DNA of 64,000 bases, from positions 62,001-126,000 of the forward strand of contig NZ_JBDZDV010000005.1 in the NCBI RefSeq assembly GCF_040544485.1, in the 5' to 3' direction. The position numbers and the translations under genes are program-made. Source of the stretch: Lacicoccus halitifaciens (GTDB lineage Bacteria; Bacillota; Bacilli; Staphylococcales; Salinicoccaceae). Position 1 is the first letter of the stretch, and every line of letters starts with the position of its first letter. Below, one piece after another: positions 16,531 through 24,776 of this stretch. The notes beneath the pieces were generated by a model, which was given only the letters and a program-made list of their open reading frames with translations, made no database searches and was not told where the DNA came from.

Positions 16531-17040
16531 ATGAAGGAAGCAAAGGAAATGGAAATCATACAGATTGAAGTCGAGGATGACGGCAGGATACCGAACCACT
16601 GGAAGCTGCCGCTCCTGATTTATAGGGAGGCGCTCGATTCCAGGGATGATGCCGTGAAGATTTTACATGAAAACGGCTGGTCCGGCGAATGGCTCGGATC
16701 CGTCCACCCGTTCCACCACTACCACAGCAATACACACGAAGTGCTCGTCGTGGATGCCGGCACCGCAACACTCCAGCTCGGCGGCGAGCTTGGGGAAAAA
16801 GTGGACGTCAGCGCAGGCGACGTCATCATACTGCCGGCGGGCTACGGCCATAAGATGATCGAATCGAGCGACGACTACCAGAACTACGGCGCCTACCCCG
16901 GCGGTGTGGAATTCGATGTGAACTACGGGGAGTCGGATGAACGCCCCGAAGTGCTAGATAACATCAAAAAAGTCCCGATGCCTGAAGCGGACCCCGTCTT
17001 CGGCGAGGACGGCCCGCTCTTCAACTACTGGAATGATTGA
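16531..17040 (+). CDS. cupin domain protein (YjlB-like)
   Basis: 169 residues, a single cupin barrel. The metal-binding motif 1 is HHYHSNTHEVLVVDAG (about 63-78: two His, one Glu) and motif 2 is PAGYGH with the third His (about 107-112). It resembles the YjlB family of Bacilli, whose role is unknown. Start at 16531 for the AAAGG site about 10 nt upstream; ATGs at 16522 and 16525 are too close to it. Monocistronic, followed by short repeats and a terminator. Confidence 0.8.
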   Translation: MKEAKEMEIIQIEVEDDGRIPNHWKLPLLIYREALDSRDDAVKILHENGWSGEWLGSVHPFHHYHSNTHEVLVVDAGTATLQLGGELGEKVDVSAGDVIILPAGYGHKMIESSDDYQNYGAYPGGVEFDVNYGESDERPEVLDNIKKVPMPEADPVFGEDGPLFNYWND

Positions 17041-17063
17041 TGCAGCTGTTTTATAACCTCCAG

Positions 17064-17145
17064 CAGGCACTCGTATTACTCACGAATACCTGCAGGAAGT
17101 CTAACAGGTACTCGTGACACCAGCGAATACCTGCAGGGAATTAAA
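17064..17145. repeat. two 41-bp direct repeats, each with a dyad
   Basis: Copies start at 17064 and 17105 (period 41). Each has CAGG(C/T)ACTCGT...CGAATACCTGCAGG, so TACCTG/CAGGTA and TCG/CGA form an inverted repeat within each copy. The pair is flanked by CAGCTGTT and ACAGCTG. It lies in the 334-bp gap before cstA; no ORF is supported there. Confidence 0.6.
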
Positions 17146-17158
17146 TATGTACAGCTGA

Positions 17159-17200
17159 AAAAGAGGGTTCATCATGGGCGCATGATGAACCCTCTTTCTT
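17159..17200 (+). terminator. terminator of the cupin gene
   Basis: Perfect 17-bp stem AAAGAGGGTTCATCATG / CATGATGAACCCTCTTT with GGCG loop, followed by CTT. Confidence 0.8.
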
Positions 17201-17306
17201 CTAATAAAATTCCGGATGATCCATCGTATAATTTCATATGATCAATATAAAGGATTCCATTTGGAAATCTTCTCAACCTCAGAATTCATAGATTAGAATC
17301 GTTCAA

Positions 17307-17342
17307 AATTGTATTTACAATTATTAGAATATTCGATATGCT
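17307..17342 (+). promoter_or_regulatory. cstA promoter with overlapping dyad operator
   Basis: -35 TTTACA (17314-17319), 17-bp spacer, -10 TATGCT (17337-17342). A perfect inverted repeat AATTGTA-TT-TACAATT (17307-17322) covers the -35, so a dimeric regulator could block or recruit polymerase here. The regulator is not in the neighbourhood. Confidence 0.5.
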
Positions 17343-17374
17343 TACTCTTATATCAAATATAAGGGGGAGTCATA

Positions 17375-19114
17375 TTGAATGCTATATTAGTGGCCGTCAT
17401 CGGCCTTGCGGTATTCGCACTCGGTTACCGCTATTACTCGAAGTACATCGCAGAAAGGATCTTCAGGCTGGATCCGGATTTCATCACCCCGGCGCATAAG
17501 TACAAGGACGGTGTGGACTTCGTCCCGACGAACAAATTCGTCCTGTGGGGCCACCACTTCACTTCCGTTGCGGGGGCTGCACCGATACTCGGTCCTGCGA
17601 TCGCCGTCTACTGGGGATGGCTGCCTGCATTCCTCTGGGTCATCCTGGGCACCGTTTTTGCCGCGGGTGTGCACGACTTCGGTACGCTTGCACTGTCCGT
17701 GCGGAATAAAGGCCAGTCCATCGGGACGATCGCCGAGAAGTTCATCGGCAGACGCGGGAAGATTTTATTCCTGTTCATCATCCTGACGCTTGTATTGATG
17801 ATCAACGCCGTATTTGCATGGGTGATCGCAAACCTCTTCATTACATACCCTGCGAGCGTCCTGCCGGTCTTCATCCAGATACCGCTGGCGATCTGGATCG
17901 GATATGCGGCATATAAGCGCAACGTCAAAATGCTCATTCCCTCCCTGATCGCCCTTGCGGTGATGTACGGAACCGCAATCTTGACTGCAGAGGTTTCATG
18001 GCTGCAGATCGACCTTGTTTCATATATGGGCGGTGAAGAAGGCGCAGGGCTGTTCGGACTCGGGTCGGTCTCCACGGCCTTCATGATCTGGATCGGCATC
18101 CTGCTCATCTATGTCTACATCGCTTCGACGCTTCCGGTATGGAAACTGCTTCAGCCGAGGGACTTCATTAACTCCCATCAGCTGTCGGTCGGATTGATCA
18201 TACTGTATGCAGGTCTCCTGTTCACGAACCCGACCATCAATGCGCCGGCGACGAACGCGGATGCCGAAACATCATGGCTGCCGCTGCTGTTCATCACTGT
18301 CGCGTGCGGCGCCATTTCCGGCTTCCACGGTCTGGTGTCGTCCGGTACGTCATCCAAACAGCTGAACCTTGAGACGGATGCACGCTTCGTCGGCTACTTC
18401 GGTGCCGTCGGTGAAGGTGTTCTTGCACTCATTTCAATCATTGCGGTCGTAACGCTGTTCAGCAGTACGGCAGACTTTTCAGCCGTCTACTCAAGCTTTG
18501 AAGCGGCGAACGCCGGAGGGCTCGGCAACTTCGTCGAAGGTGCAGCGATCCTTGCAGGCGGCCTCGGCATCCCGGCACATGTGGCGACGACGATCGTCTC
18601 CATCATCGTCGTGAGCTTCGCCGCAACCACACTCGACACCGCCGTCCGCCTGATGCGCTACATCATCGCGGAAATCGGCTCCGAGTATAAGGTGCCGGCA
18701 CTGACTAAAAAACACGTTGCGACATCCGTCGCGGTACTATCCACCGCCGCACTCGTCCTCATACCTGAAGGACCGAGCGGATTCGGTTCCGGCGGATATC
18801 TGATCTGGCCGCTGTTCGGTACATCGAACCAGCTCCTTGCGGGCATCAGTTTACTGCTGATCACGGTGTGGCTGAAACGTAAAGGTGTGAATTACCTGGT
18901 CACCCTGATTCCGATGATCTTCCTGCTGTTCATGACGTTGTATGCGATGTTCGTGCAGGTGTTCTTCGAATGGGCATGGTACGGTGACAGCTCGAACATG
19001 CTGCTCTTTGTGCTCGGTGCCATCATTTTCGTATTCGCGATCTGGATCATCGTCACGGCCATCCAGGCACTGAGCGGCAAGTTCGATCACGAATTGGAGA
19101 AGTACAAGGATTAA
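17375..19114 (+). CDS. cstA: carbon starvation protein A family transporter
   Basis: 579 residues with about 16 membrane segments. The N-terminal DFVPTNKFVLWGHHFTSVAG (about 49-68) and GPAIAVYWGWLPA are the signature of CstA, a peptide and/or pyruvate importer induced on carbon limitation. TTG start at 17375 with AAGGGGG 4-10 nt upstream; no other in-frame start keeps the first membrane segment. First gene of an operon with a cory-CC-star protein and an ArsA-like ATPase. The usual small CstA partner YbdD (DUF466) is absent, and the cory-CC-star protein may stand in for it. Confidence 0.9.
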   Translation: MNAILVAVIGLAVFALGYRYYSKYIAERIFRLDPDFITPAHKYKDGVDFVPTNKFVLWGHHFTSVAGAAPILGPAIAVYWGWLPAFLWVILGTVFAAGVHDFGTLALSVRNKGQSIGTIAEKFIGRRGKILFLFIILTLVLMINAVFAWVIANLFITYPASVLPVFIQIPLAIWIGYAAYKRNVKMLIPSLIALAVMYGTAILTAEVSWLQIDLVSYMGGEEGAGLFGLGSVSTAFMIWIGILLIYVYIASTLPVWKLLQPRDFINSHQLSVGLIILYAGLLFTNPTINAPATNADAETSWLPLLFITVACGAISGFHGLVSSGTSSKQLNLETDARFVGYFGAVGEGVLALISIIAVVTLFSSTADFSAVYSSFEAANAGGLGNFVEGAAILAGGLGIPAHVATTIVSIIVVSFAATTLDTAVRLMRYIIAEIGSEYKVPALTKKHVATSVAVLSTAALVLIPEGPSGFGSGGYLIWPLFGTSNQLLAGISLLLITVWLKRKGVNYLVTLIPMIFLLFMTLYAMFVQVFFEWAWYGDSSNMLLFVLGAIIFVFAIWIIVTAIQALSGKFDHELEKYKD

Positions 19115-19137
19115 AGCTTTGAAGGAAGGTGATGATT

Positions 19138-19395
19138 ATGCTCGATAAAGTGAAAAAACTCATCAAATATTATGAGGAAGTGCTGGAGATGCCGCACAGG
19201 ACGGAAGTGGCGCGGGAGCTCAGGGATCAGGATGATATGTTCCTGCTCCTACTCTACTCCGAAATGATCGGCATACCGAATCCGGTCTACTATTACACAC
19301 TCGAGCTCTATCCGCACATCATCGAGGATTTCCATGACTGGCACCTCAGGATGGGCATGGACAAATCACCACTCACGGGCATCCGTTGCTGTTGA
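19138..19395 (+). CDS. cory-CC-star family small protein
   Basis: 85 residues: an N-terminal amphipathic helix (MLDKVKKLIKYYEEVLEMPHR), a central LLLYSEMIGIPNPVYYYTLELYP and an exact Cys-Cys C-terminus just before the stop, which defines the cory-CC-star family. The paired cysteines suggest metal or redox chemistry; the biochemical role is unknown to me. Start at 19138 for spacing from GGAAGG; GTG/ATG at 19129/19132 are too close. It lies 23 nt after cstA and 22 nt before the ATPase, so the three are one operon. Confidence 0.75.
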   Translation: MLDKVKKLIKYYEEVLEMPHRTEVARELRDQDDMFLLLLYSEMIGIPNPVYYYTLELYPHIIEDFHDWHLRMGMDKSPLTGIRCC

Positions 19396-19417
19396 TCAAA
19401 TTGAAGGAGGATGCCGT

Positions 19418-20362
19418 ATGGACGCACTGCATCATAAAATAATATTCGTCGGCGGCAAAGGTGGCGTGGGTAAATCCACGTCCGCCGCGGCCATCGCGTG
19501 GAAACTCGCAAAAGAAAATAAGAAGACGCTACTGATCTCGACCGATCCGGCGCACAACCTCGGCGACATATTTTCGATGAAGATCGGCGGGGAAACTCAG
19601 AAGATCACGGAAAACCTGCACGCCCTCGAGATCGATCCGGAGCGTGAAACGACAAAGTACATCAATCAGGTGAAGGAGAACATCAAGGGAACCGTCCACT
19701 CCAGCATGATCGAGGAGGTCAACCGGCAGCTCGACACCGCCAAAGCCTCACCCGGGGCGGATGAGTCGGCACTCTTTGATAAGCTCATTTCCATCATCCT
19801 TGAAGAGGAGAAGGAATATGACCACCTCGTCTTCGACACTGCGCCGACCGGGCATACGATCCGGCTGTTGACACTGCCCGAACTGATGGGCGTCTGGATT
19901 GAAGGCCTCTTGAAAAAGCGCAGGAAGACGAACGAGAACTACACCCAGCTCTTGAATGACGGCGAGCCGATCGAAGATCCGATCTACGAAGTGCTGCTTG
20001 AGCGGCAGAACCGCTTTTCAAAGGCACGCGAGATTATGCTTGAATCGAATAAGACGGGCTTCATATTCGTACTGAATCCTGAAAGGCTGCCGATACTTGA
20101 GACACGGAAGGCGATCGATCTGCTCGATCAGTACCACCTCCATGTAAAAACTATAATCGTCAATAAAGTCCTCCCGGATGAAGCGGATGGGACTTTCCTT
20201 GAACAGAGGCGGACGCATGAGAAGCGGTACCTCGAGGAGATAGAGGAGACTTTTAAGGCTCAGAGGAAAATCCATGTGCCCCTGCTCCCACATGACATCA
20301 CGACGCTCGATGAGCTGGATGCGTTCAGTGAAAACTATATACTGGATAATAATCGACGATAA
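19418..20362 (+). CDS. ArsA/GET3-like P-loop ATPase
   Basis: 314 residues. Deviant Walker A KGGVGKST near residue 11, switch I STDPAHNLGDIF (about 41-52), switch II FDTAPTGHTIRLL (about 141-153): the full set of an ArsA/GET3 ATPase. Such proteins load or deliver membrane or metal substrates. No arsenite permease ArsB or ArsR is present; the neighbours are cstA and the cory-CC-star gene, so an arsenic role is unlikely and a job in assembling or charging the CstA system is inferred. AAGGAGG precedes ATG by 6 nt; the open frame extends upstream but overlaps the preceding gene without a start site. Confidence 0.85.
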   Translation: MDALHHKIIFVGGKGGVGKSTSAAAIAWKLAKENKKTLLISTDPAHNLGDIFSMKIGGETQKITENLHALEIDPERETTKYINQVKENIKGTVHSSMIEEVNRQLDTAKASPGADESALFDKLISIILEEEKEYDHLVFDTAPTGHTIRLLTLPELMGVWIEGLLKKRRKTNENYTQLLNDGEPIEDPIYEVLLERQNRFSKAREIMLESNKTGFIFVLNPERLPILETRKAIDLLDQYHLHVKTIIVNKVLPDEADGTFLEQRRTHEKRYLEEIEETFKAQRKIHVPLLPHDITTLDELDAFSENYILDNNRR

Positions 20363-20413
20363 AAAACTCTGTGCTGAAATCGGAACGCCCCAATATCAGC
20401 ACAGAGTTTTTTC
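20361..20413. terminator. bidirectional terminator
   Basis: Stem AAAAAACTCTGTGCTGA / TCAGCACAGAGTTTTTT with an 18-nt loop; serves the ATPase operon and the convergent transporter. Confidence 0.75.
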
Positions 20414-20416
20414 AAT

Positions 20417-21832
20417 TTACAGGAGACCGATCAAATACCAGTAAGGTATAAATAGAACAGCAATCGCAACACCACTGATCACTGCCCGGACAAGATTATA
20501 TTTTATAAATTGACCCATGCTCATCATACCAAAGCCAAATATTATCAATAAAGTTGCATATTCATATGGAAACAGGACCTGCTCCAATCCTTGAATATAC
20601 GAATATAGTACCGGCAAAGGATTAATGTTAAGATCCCTAGCAAGTTCAACCAAAGGGGCTGTGAATGCTGTCCATCCTGCTAAAGGCGTTAAAAGGAAGT
20701 TTATCAGAAAACCGAACATCCATATACCAGGAATGACCTCTAGGCCCCCTCCTCTCAACCAAGGACTTGCGAGTGATTGAGCGAGCCCCGCGACCCCAAG
20801 CTCCACGGATACCAATCCTATGCTTAAGCATGCAACTGCAAAAAATATAATCGTAAAGTTCACCTTACTCAAATCCTCTTCCTTCACCAGAGCAATTCCC
20901 GGCAGGAACATTAGGATTGCTGCAATGGCAAAAAGCCATCCCACATCAATACCATGAATCCCCGAGGTTAGAATGGCGAAGATGAGTAAAATAGTTATTG
21001 CCACCAATTTCTTTTCGTTAATTCTCATTGGACCCAACTGTTTTAATTGTTCTTTAAAGTACTGTTTAGATTCAATCTTTTCGTCTGGCTTGAACACTAT
21101 AAAAATCACTAAAACGGTCAATAATATATAGATTAGTTGAGGTATCAACATATGAGTGAAATACTCAGGTGCCGGCGGGAGGGACACTCCTACATCGGAA
21201 GCTACTTCAAATACCACCATATTACCTATAGCATGGGAAAATAAGAATGATGGTCCCAAAGTAACGGCGATGACAGTGGCCCCCAGTGCCGCAGCTGATT
21301 TACTTCCCAACTCCAAATTAAGCGCCGTACAAATACCCAGGGTCAAAGTGCCTAGTAAAATTGCCTTTGCACTCGGGTCGGCAATAACTGCAGCGAGAAG
21401 AATCCCCACTATAAGTAAGCCAAAAATGATACCTTTAAAATTACCACCAAATAATAAGATCGAGTGGTAGGCCAAACGGTTCAATAAACCGGTTTTTTGG
21501 CTTGCAATCGTAACGATAAAGCCCCCCAATACAAGCCACGGTATCTGTCCAGTCCAAGGTGATAAAGCAAGTGAGGTGGGTATATCGAGCAAAATGAAAT
21601 ATAGTATCGGTAAAGCAAGAGAAATGGCAATCAACGGTATAACCCCTGTAGCCATAATGGCGACTGCCATCACAGTGATCACTAAAAACCATTTTATATC
21701 GGAAGTGAATATGTCGGTGACTGGTATCAAGGCAATAATCATCGGAAGCAGGAGCGTGATTGCCCACTTCCATATTTGATTCCCGGCCAGTGATGAATTC
21801 TTTCTTGGACTCTCTTTTGAATTTTTCCCCAT
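20417..21832 (-). CDS. DASS/SLC13 family anion transporter
   Basis: 471 residues with 11-13 hydrophobic segments and the two-half layout of the divalent anion:Na+ symporter family (SKSAAALGATVIAVTLGPSFLFSHAIGN in the first half; FGFLINFLLTPLAGWTAF in the second). Members import dicarboxylates, sulfate or related anions with Na+. It is the last gene of the AT-richer catabolic cluster and is separated by 156 bp, with a cre-like site, from the decarboxylase gene. By context it may import the aromatic or sulfated substrate, or a dicarboxylate; this is inference. GGTGG lies upstream of the ATG. Confidence 0.8.
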   Translation of the reverse strand: MGKNSKESPRKNSSLAGNQIWKWAITLLLPMIIALIPVTDIFTSDIKWFLVITVMAVAIMATGVIPLIAISLALPILYFILLDIPTSLALSPWTGQIPWLVLGGFIVTIASQKTGLLNRLAYHSILLFGGNFKGIIFGLLIVGILLAAVIADPSAKAILLGTLTLGICTALNLELGSKSAAALGATVIAVTLGPSFLFSHAIGNMVVFEVASDVGVSLPPAPEYFTHMLIPQLIYILLTVLVIFIVFKPDEKIESKQYFKEQLKQLGPMRINEKKLVAITILLIFAILTSGIHGIDVGWLFAIAAILMFLPGIALVKEEDLSKVNFTIIFFAVACLSIGLVSVELGVAGLAQSLASPWLRGGGLEVIPGIWMFGFLINFLLTPLAGWTAFTAPLVELARDLNINPLPVLYSYIQGLEQVLFPYEYATLLIIFGFGMMSMGQFIKYNLVRAVISGVAIAVLFIPYWYLIGLL

Positions 21833-21922
21833 TATATGAAGTCCACCCTTCCCCTTAAACAGATGATTTAACGAATGATTATGTTCAGATGAAAGATTCT
21901 CGCTAAACGTGATAAAATACTA

Positions 21923-21936
21923 TGAATTCGCTTTCA
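21923..21936. promoter_or_regulatory. cre-like site upstream of the DASS transporter
   Basis: TGAATTCGCTTTCA matches the CcpA consensus TGWAARCGYTWWCW at 12 of 14 positions. It lies about 90 bp before the transporter start. Confidence 0.4.
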
Positions 21937-21988
21937 GTTCTTATTATCAGACACTTAATAATTAATCACAAAATCACGGGAAAGATTA

Positions 21989-22780
21989 TCAGTCCGTGAC
22001 CTTAAAAGAGACTTCGCCCATCTCGCCTCCATATTTTGCAACGACGTGGTCCCCGGGCTTAATTGGGATTGCCTGGGTTACAGCTCCTGCAAGAATTCGT
22101 TCTCCCGCGGATACTTTCCTCCCCTTCTCGCCCAGCATATTCGCAAGCCTTGCTATAGAATTTGCAGGATGTCCGAGTATTGCTGCTCCTGTCCCCGCAT
22201 CCTGAACTTCCCCGTTGATGACTAAAGTGACCTCAACTGTGTCCAGATCTACATCTTCGGGCTTTGTTAAATCGGTACCGTAAACTGCGCCCGCTGCTGA
22301 AGTATTGTCGGCAATGACATCCGGCAACGTAAAATTGAAGTTTTCATAACGGCTGTCTATAATTTCCAAAGCAGGCAGTATGAATTCAGTAGCCTCCAAG
22401 ACATCATCGACCGTGATTCCGGGTCCCTGCAAGTCTTCCGACAGGATAAAGGCAATTTCCGGTTCGACTTTGGGATGAATAAAATTCCCAGCTGAAACTG
22501 CTCCCCCATCTTCCGTCACCATGTAATCAAATACATATCCATATATCGGATTGTCCACATTCATTTGTTTCATCTTTGCTTCGCTTGTAATTCCCATCTT
22601 TGGTCCAATGACTTTCTGTCCTTTTTCCATTTTTTTTCGTATTAGTTCCTCTTGAACCATATATGCCTCGTCAATATTAAGTTCCGGCCGCAATGCTTCA
22701 GTTATTTTTATAATCTCTTCTTTTTCTTCCTCTGCAGTCAATACATACTGGGAAAGCTCTTTGATTATAGATTCATCCAT
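21989..22780 (-). CDS. 4-oxalocrotonate decarboxylase (DmpH/XylI type)
   Basis: 263 residues. The pattern KMGITSEAKMKQMNVDNPIY, then IHPKVEPEIAF, IDSRYENFNF...VIADN and LGHPANSIARLANML follows DmpH/XylI/NahK more closely than the hydratases. It would convert 2-oxo-3-hexenedioate to 2-oxopent-4-enoate with Mg2+; in known pathways it forms a complex with the hydratase encoded just upstream. Start at 22780 (MDESIIKEL) with AAAGGA upstream; the open frame reaches 22840 but that ATG has no ribosome binding site and would overlap the hydratase gene. Last gene of the IclR operon. Confidence 0.85.
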   Translation of the reverse strand: MDESIIKELSQYVLTAEEEKEEIIKITEALRPELNIDEAYMVQEELIRKKMEKGQKVIGPKMGITSEAKMKQMNVDNPIYGYVFDYMVTEDGGAVSAGNFIHPKVEPEIAFILSEDLQGPGITVDDVLEATEFILPALEIIDSRYENFNFTLPDVIADNTSAAGAVYGTDLTKPEDVDLDTVEVTLVINGEVQDAGTGAAILGHPANSIARLANMLGEKGRKVSAGERILAGAVTQAIPIKPGDHVVAKYGGEMGEVSFKVTD

Positions 22781-22845
22781 TTCACTGACGTCCTTTCGAT
22801 AGTATGTTTCACAGCCTGGTTCAGAAAGTGTTTTTCCCATAAAAA

Positions 22846-23631
22846 TTAATATGTAAAACTGACTTCCACTTCGCCAAGCTCAGAAAATTCAGCCCTTACT
22901 TTGTCTCCCGGCTTCACTTCAACCATGCCTGATAATGCGCCGGATAAGATGACTTCTCCCGCTTTAAGCGGAATATTATAATTGGATAATTTATTGGCGA
23001 GCCAGGCCACGCAATATGCAGGATTCCCAAGAGCGGCTGTCCCCACTCCCGTATTGAGCAATTGCCCATTACGATAAAGTGCCATTTCCACTTTTTTCAC
23101 ATCCACATCGGTAACCTTTCTGCCTGTTTTCCCCAGCACAAAATATCCTGCTGATGCATTATCGGCAACTGTATCAATCAAGCTGATTTTCCAGTCCTTT
23201 ATACGGCTGTCCACAACTTCAATGGATGGAAAAATGCGATCTGTAGCTTTTAAAACATCCATACTGGTAACACCCGGACCCTTTAAATCTTCTTTTAAAC
23301 GGAAAGCCAATTCACCCTCCACTTTTGGTTGCAGCAACTGCCGGAATGAGATACTCCCACCATCATCAATCTCCATATCATCTAAAAGATGGCCATAGTC
23401 AGGTTCATCAACCCCGAGCATCTCCTGCACTTTTTTTGAAGTCAATCCGATTTTCTTCCCAGTGATCTCCCGGCCCTGCTTCATCTCATATTTTATATTT
23501 TCCAATTGTATATGATACGCTGAATCGATACTCAAATCGATACTGCCAGCAGTTAAAGAAGAAATACTTTTCCGGTCATATTTTGACTGCCTTAAAAGAG
23601 CAGCTAAATGTTTTTGCCGTTCGTCCAGCAT
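22846..23631 (-). CDS. 2-oxopent-4-enoate hydratase (DmpE/MhpD type)
   Basis: 261 residues. KKIGLTSKKVQEMLGVDEPD, LLQPKVEGELAF, VVDSRIKDWKISLIDTVADN and GAALGNP/AGEVILSGAL-like blocks (here TAALGNP and KAGEVILSGAL) are those of 2-hydroxypenta-2,4-dienoate hydratases. It adds water to give 4-hydroxy-2-oxovalerate. It shares the fold with the decarboxylase encoded next; the two differ in the diagnostic IKDWKIS versus YENFNF segment. It starts 12 nt after the tautomerase gene with AAGGGG upstream. The aldolase and acetaldehyde dehydrogenase that would follow in the pathway are not in the window. Confidence 0.87.
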   Translation of the reverse strand: MLDERQKHLAALLRQSKYDRKSISSLTAGSIDLSIDSAYHIQLENIKYEMKQGREITGKKIGLTSKKVQEMLGVDEPDYGHLLDDMEIDDGGSISFRQLLQPKVEGELAFRLKEDLKGPGVTSMDVLKATDRIFPSIEVVDSRIKDWKISLIDTVADNASAGYFVLGKTGRKVTDVDVKKVEMALYRNGQLLNTGVGTAALGNPAYCVAWLANKLSNYNIPLKAGEVILSGALSGMVEVKPGDKVRAEFSELGEVEVSFTY

Positions 23632-23643
23632 AATGCCAACCCC

Positions 23644-23829
23644 TTATTTCTCATCCTTCATTTTTCCTCCGACTGAAAAACGATTTTTAGGCACTTCATT
23701 TACAATCACCCTGACACTTTCCAGTGGCGCATCAAGAGTTTCAGAGACTGTTTTTGAGACCTCTTGCACACAATTTCTTATAGTCTCATCGTCCCTGCCT
23801 TCCACTAAATTCATATGAATAATCGGCAT
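23644..23829 (-). CDS. 4-oxalocrotonate tautomerase
   Basis: 61 residues. After Met removal the protein begins with the catalytic Pro1; Arg11 (in EGRDDE), Arg39 (in ESVRVI) and Phe50 (in KNRFSVGG) of the classic enzyme are all in place at the same numbers. It isomerises 2-hydroxymuconate to 2-oxo-3-hexenedioate. Full conservation argues for a true 4-OT rather than a generic tautomerase. 21 nt after iclR, 12 nt before the hydratase. AGGA precedes the ATG. Confidence 0.92.
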   Translation of the reverse strand: MPIIHMNLVEGRDDETIRNCVQEVSKTVSETLDAPLESVRVIVNEVPKNRFSVGGKMKDEK

Positions 23830-23850
23830 CTATATCACTTCCTGTAATGT

Positions 23851-24606
23851 TTATTTGGTGTACCCAAAACTTTTGGAAATTTGTTCAGCGTAAGATTTCA
23901 AAGTCAGTCCTATTTCTTTGATGCGTTCATCTCCAAACCTGCTTGAAGGCCCCGCACAACTGATGGCGGCAAAGACTTCGCTCTTATGGTTGAAAACCGG
24001 TGCCGCCACACTTTTCAATCCAATTTCAATTTCTTCATCATCATATAAGTAACCCTGGGTTTTGGTTTCTTCAAGATGTTCTTTCAGCTGCTCGGAATCA
24101 GTTATGGTATTGGGAGTAAATGCAGTCATTTCCATTTCTGAGAGAATTTTATCAATATCTTTTTCGGGAAGATGGGCAAGCATCGCTTTTCCAACCCCCG
24201 TGCAGTAAAGAGGTGCCCTTTTACCAAGCTGCGAATACATTCTAAGAGCACCTTCCCCTTCTTTTTTATCCACGTATACCACTTCTTTATCGCTCAGGAT
24301 GGCCAGATGGGCTGTTTCATTATACTCTTCAACCAAATACTCCAGATACTGATGACCAAGATTTACGATATCCATCGAGTCCGCCAGTGTATTGCCCAGT
24401 TCAAAAAGTTTAATTCCAAGGTGATACTCTGAAGTTCTGGCATGCTGTTTTATGAAATCCTGACTTTGCAGCGTCTTAATGATTCCATGAGCTGTGCTTT
24501 TCGGTAAATCAAGAGATTTGCTGATTTCCCCTAGACTTAAGCCCGGCCCTTCCTTCTGAATCAATTCCAGAATGTTCATCGCTCTTTGTACTGATTTGAT
24601 AGACAT
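23851..24606 (-). CDS. IclR family transcriptional regulator
   Basis: 251 residues. The N-terminal winged HTH (about 1-65) has SLGEISKSLDLPKSTAHGIIKTL; the C-terminal effector domain (about 75-245) has LYCTGVGKAMLAHLP and AAISCAGPSSRF, typical of IclR. Many relatives (PcaU, PcaR, PobR) activate aromatic catabolism on binding a pathway intermediate. First gene of the operon with the tautomerase, hydratase and decarboxylase. A PcaU-like operator with three GTTCG half-sites lies 5 kb away, before the O-demethylase gene, and is its likely target. Effector unknown. Confidence 0.9.
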   Translation of the reverse strand: MSIKSVQRAMNILELIQKEGPGLSLGEISKSLDLPKSTAHGIIKTLQSQDFIKQHARTSEYHLGIKLFELGNTLADSMDIVNLGHQYLEYLVEEYNETAHLAILSDKEVVYVDKKEGEGALRMYSQLGKRAPLYCTGVGKAMLAHLPEKDIDKILSEMEMTAFTPNTITDSEQLKEHLEETKTQGYLYDDEEIEIGLKSVAAPVFNHKSEVFAAISCAGPSSRFGDERIKEIGLTLKSYAEQISKSFGYTK

Positions 24607-24741
24607 AAAATCCCAACTCTTCCTTTATTATTTTTAAATTTTATAAATATATTCAAGTATAGCCTGGTTCCAATGATACCCTCGAAAGCAGGCAATGGAT
24701 ATTCATTATATAAAATTTACCATATTAAGTTTATCAAACCG

Positions 24742-24775
24742 TGAAAAGAGATTTTATAGTCTATCAGTCTTTTCA
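24742..24775 (-). terminator. probable terminator after the dioxygenase gene
   Basis: 8-bp stem TGAAAAGA / TCTTTTCA starting 2 nt after the dioxygenase stop; the following T-tract is weak. Confidence 0.4.
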
Positions 24776-24776
24776 G

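Noticed and set aside
6728..17145. CRISPR array
   Set aside because: The 51-bp and 41-bp units are contiguous tandem repeats without unique spacers, and no cas genes are present in the window.
19418..20362. Arsenic resistance by the ArsA-like ATPase
   Set aside because: No arsB, arsR, arsC or arsD nearby; the operon partners are cstA and a cory-CC-star gene.
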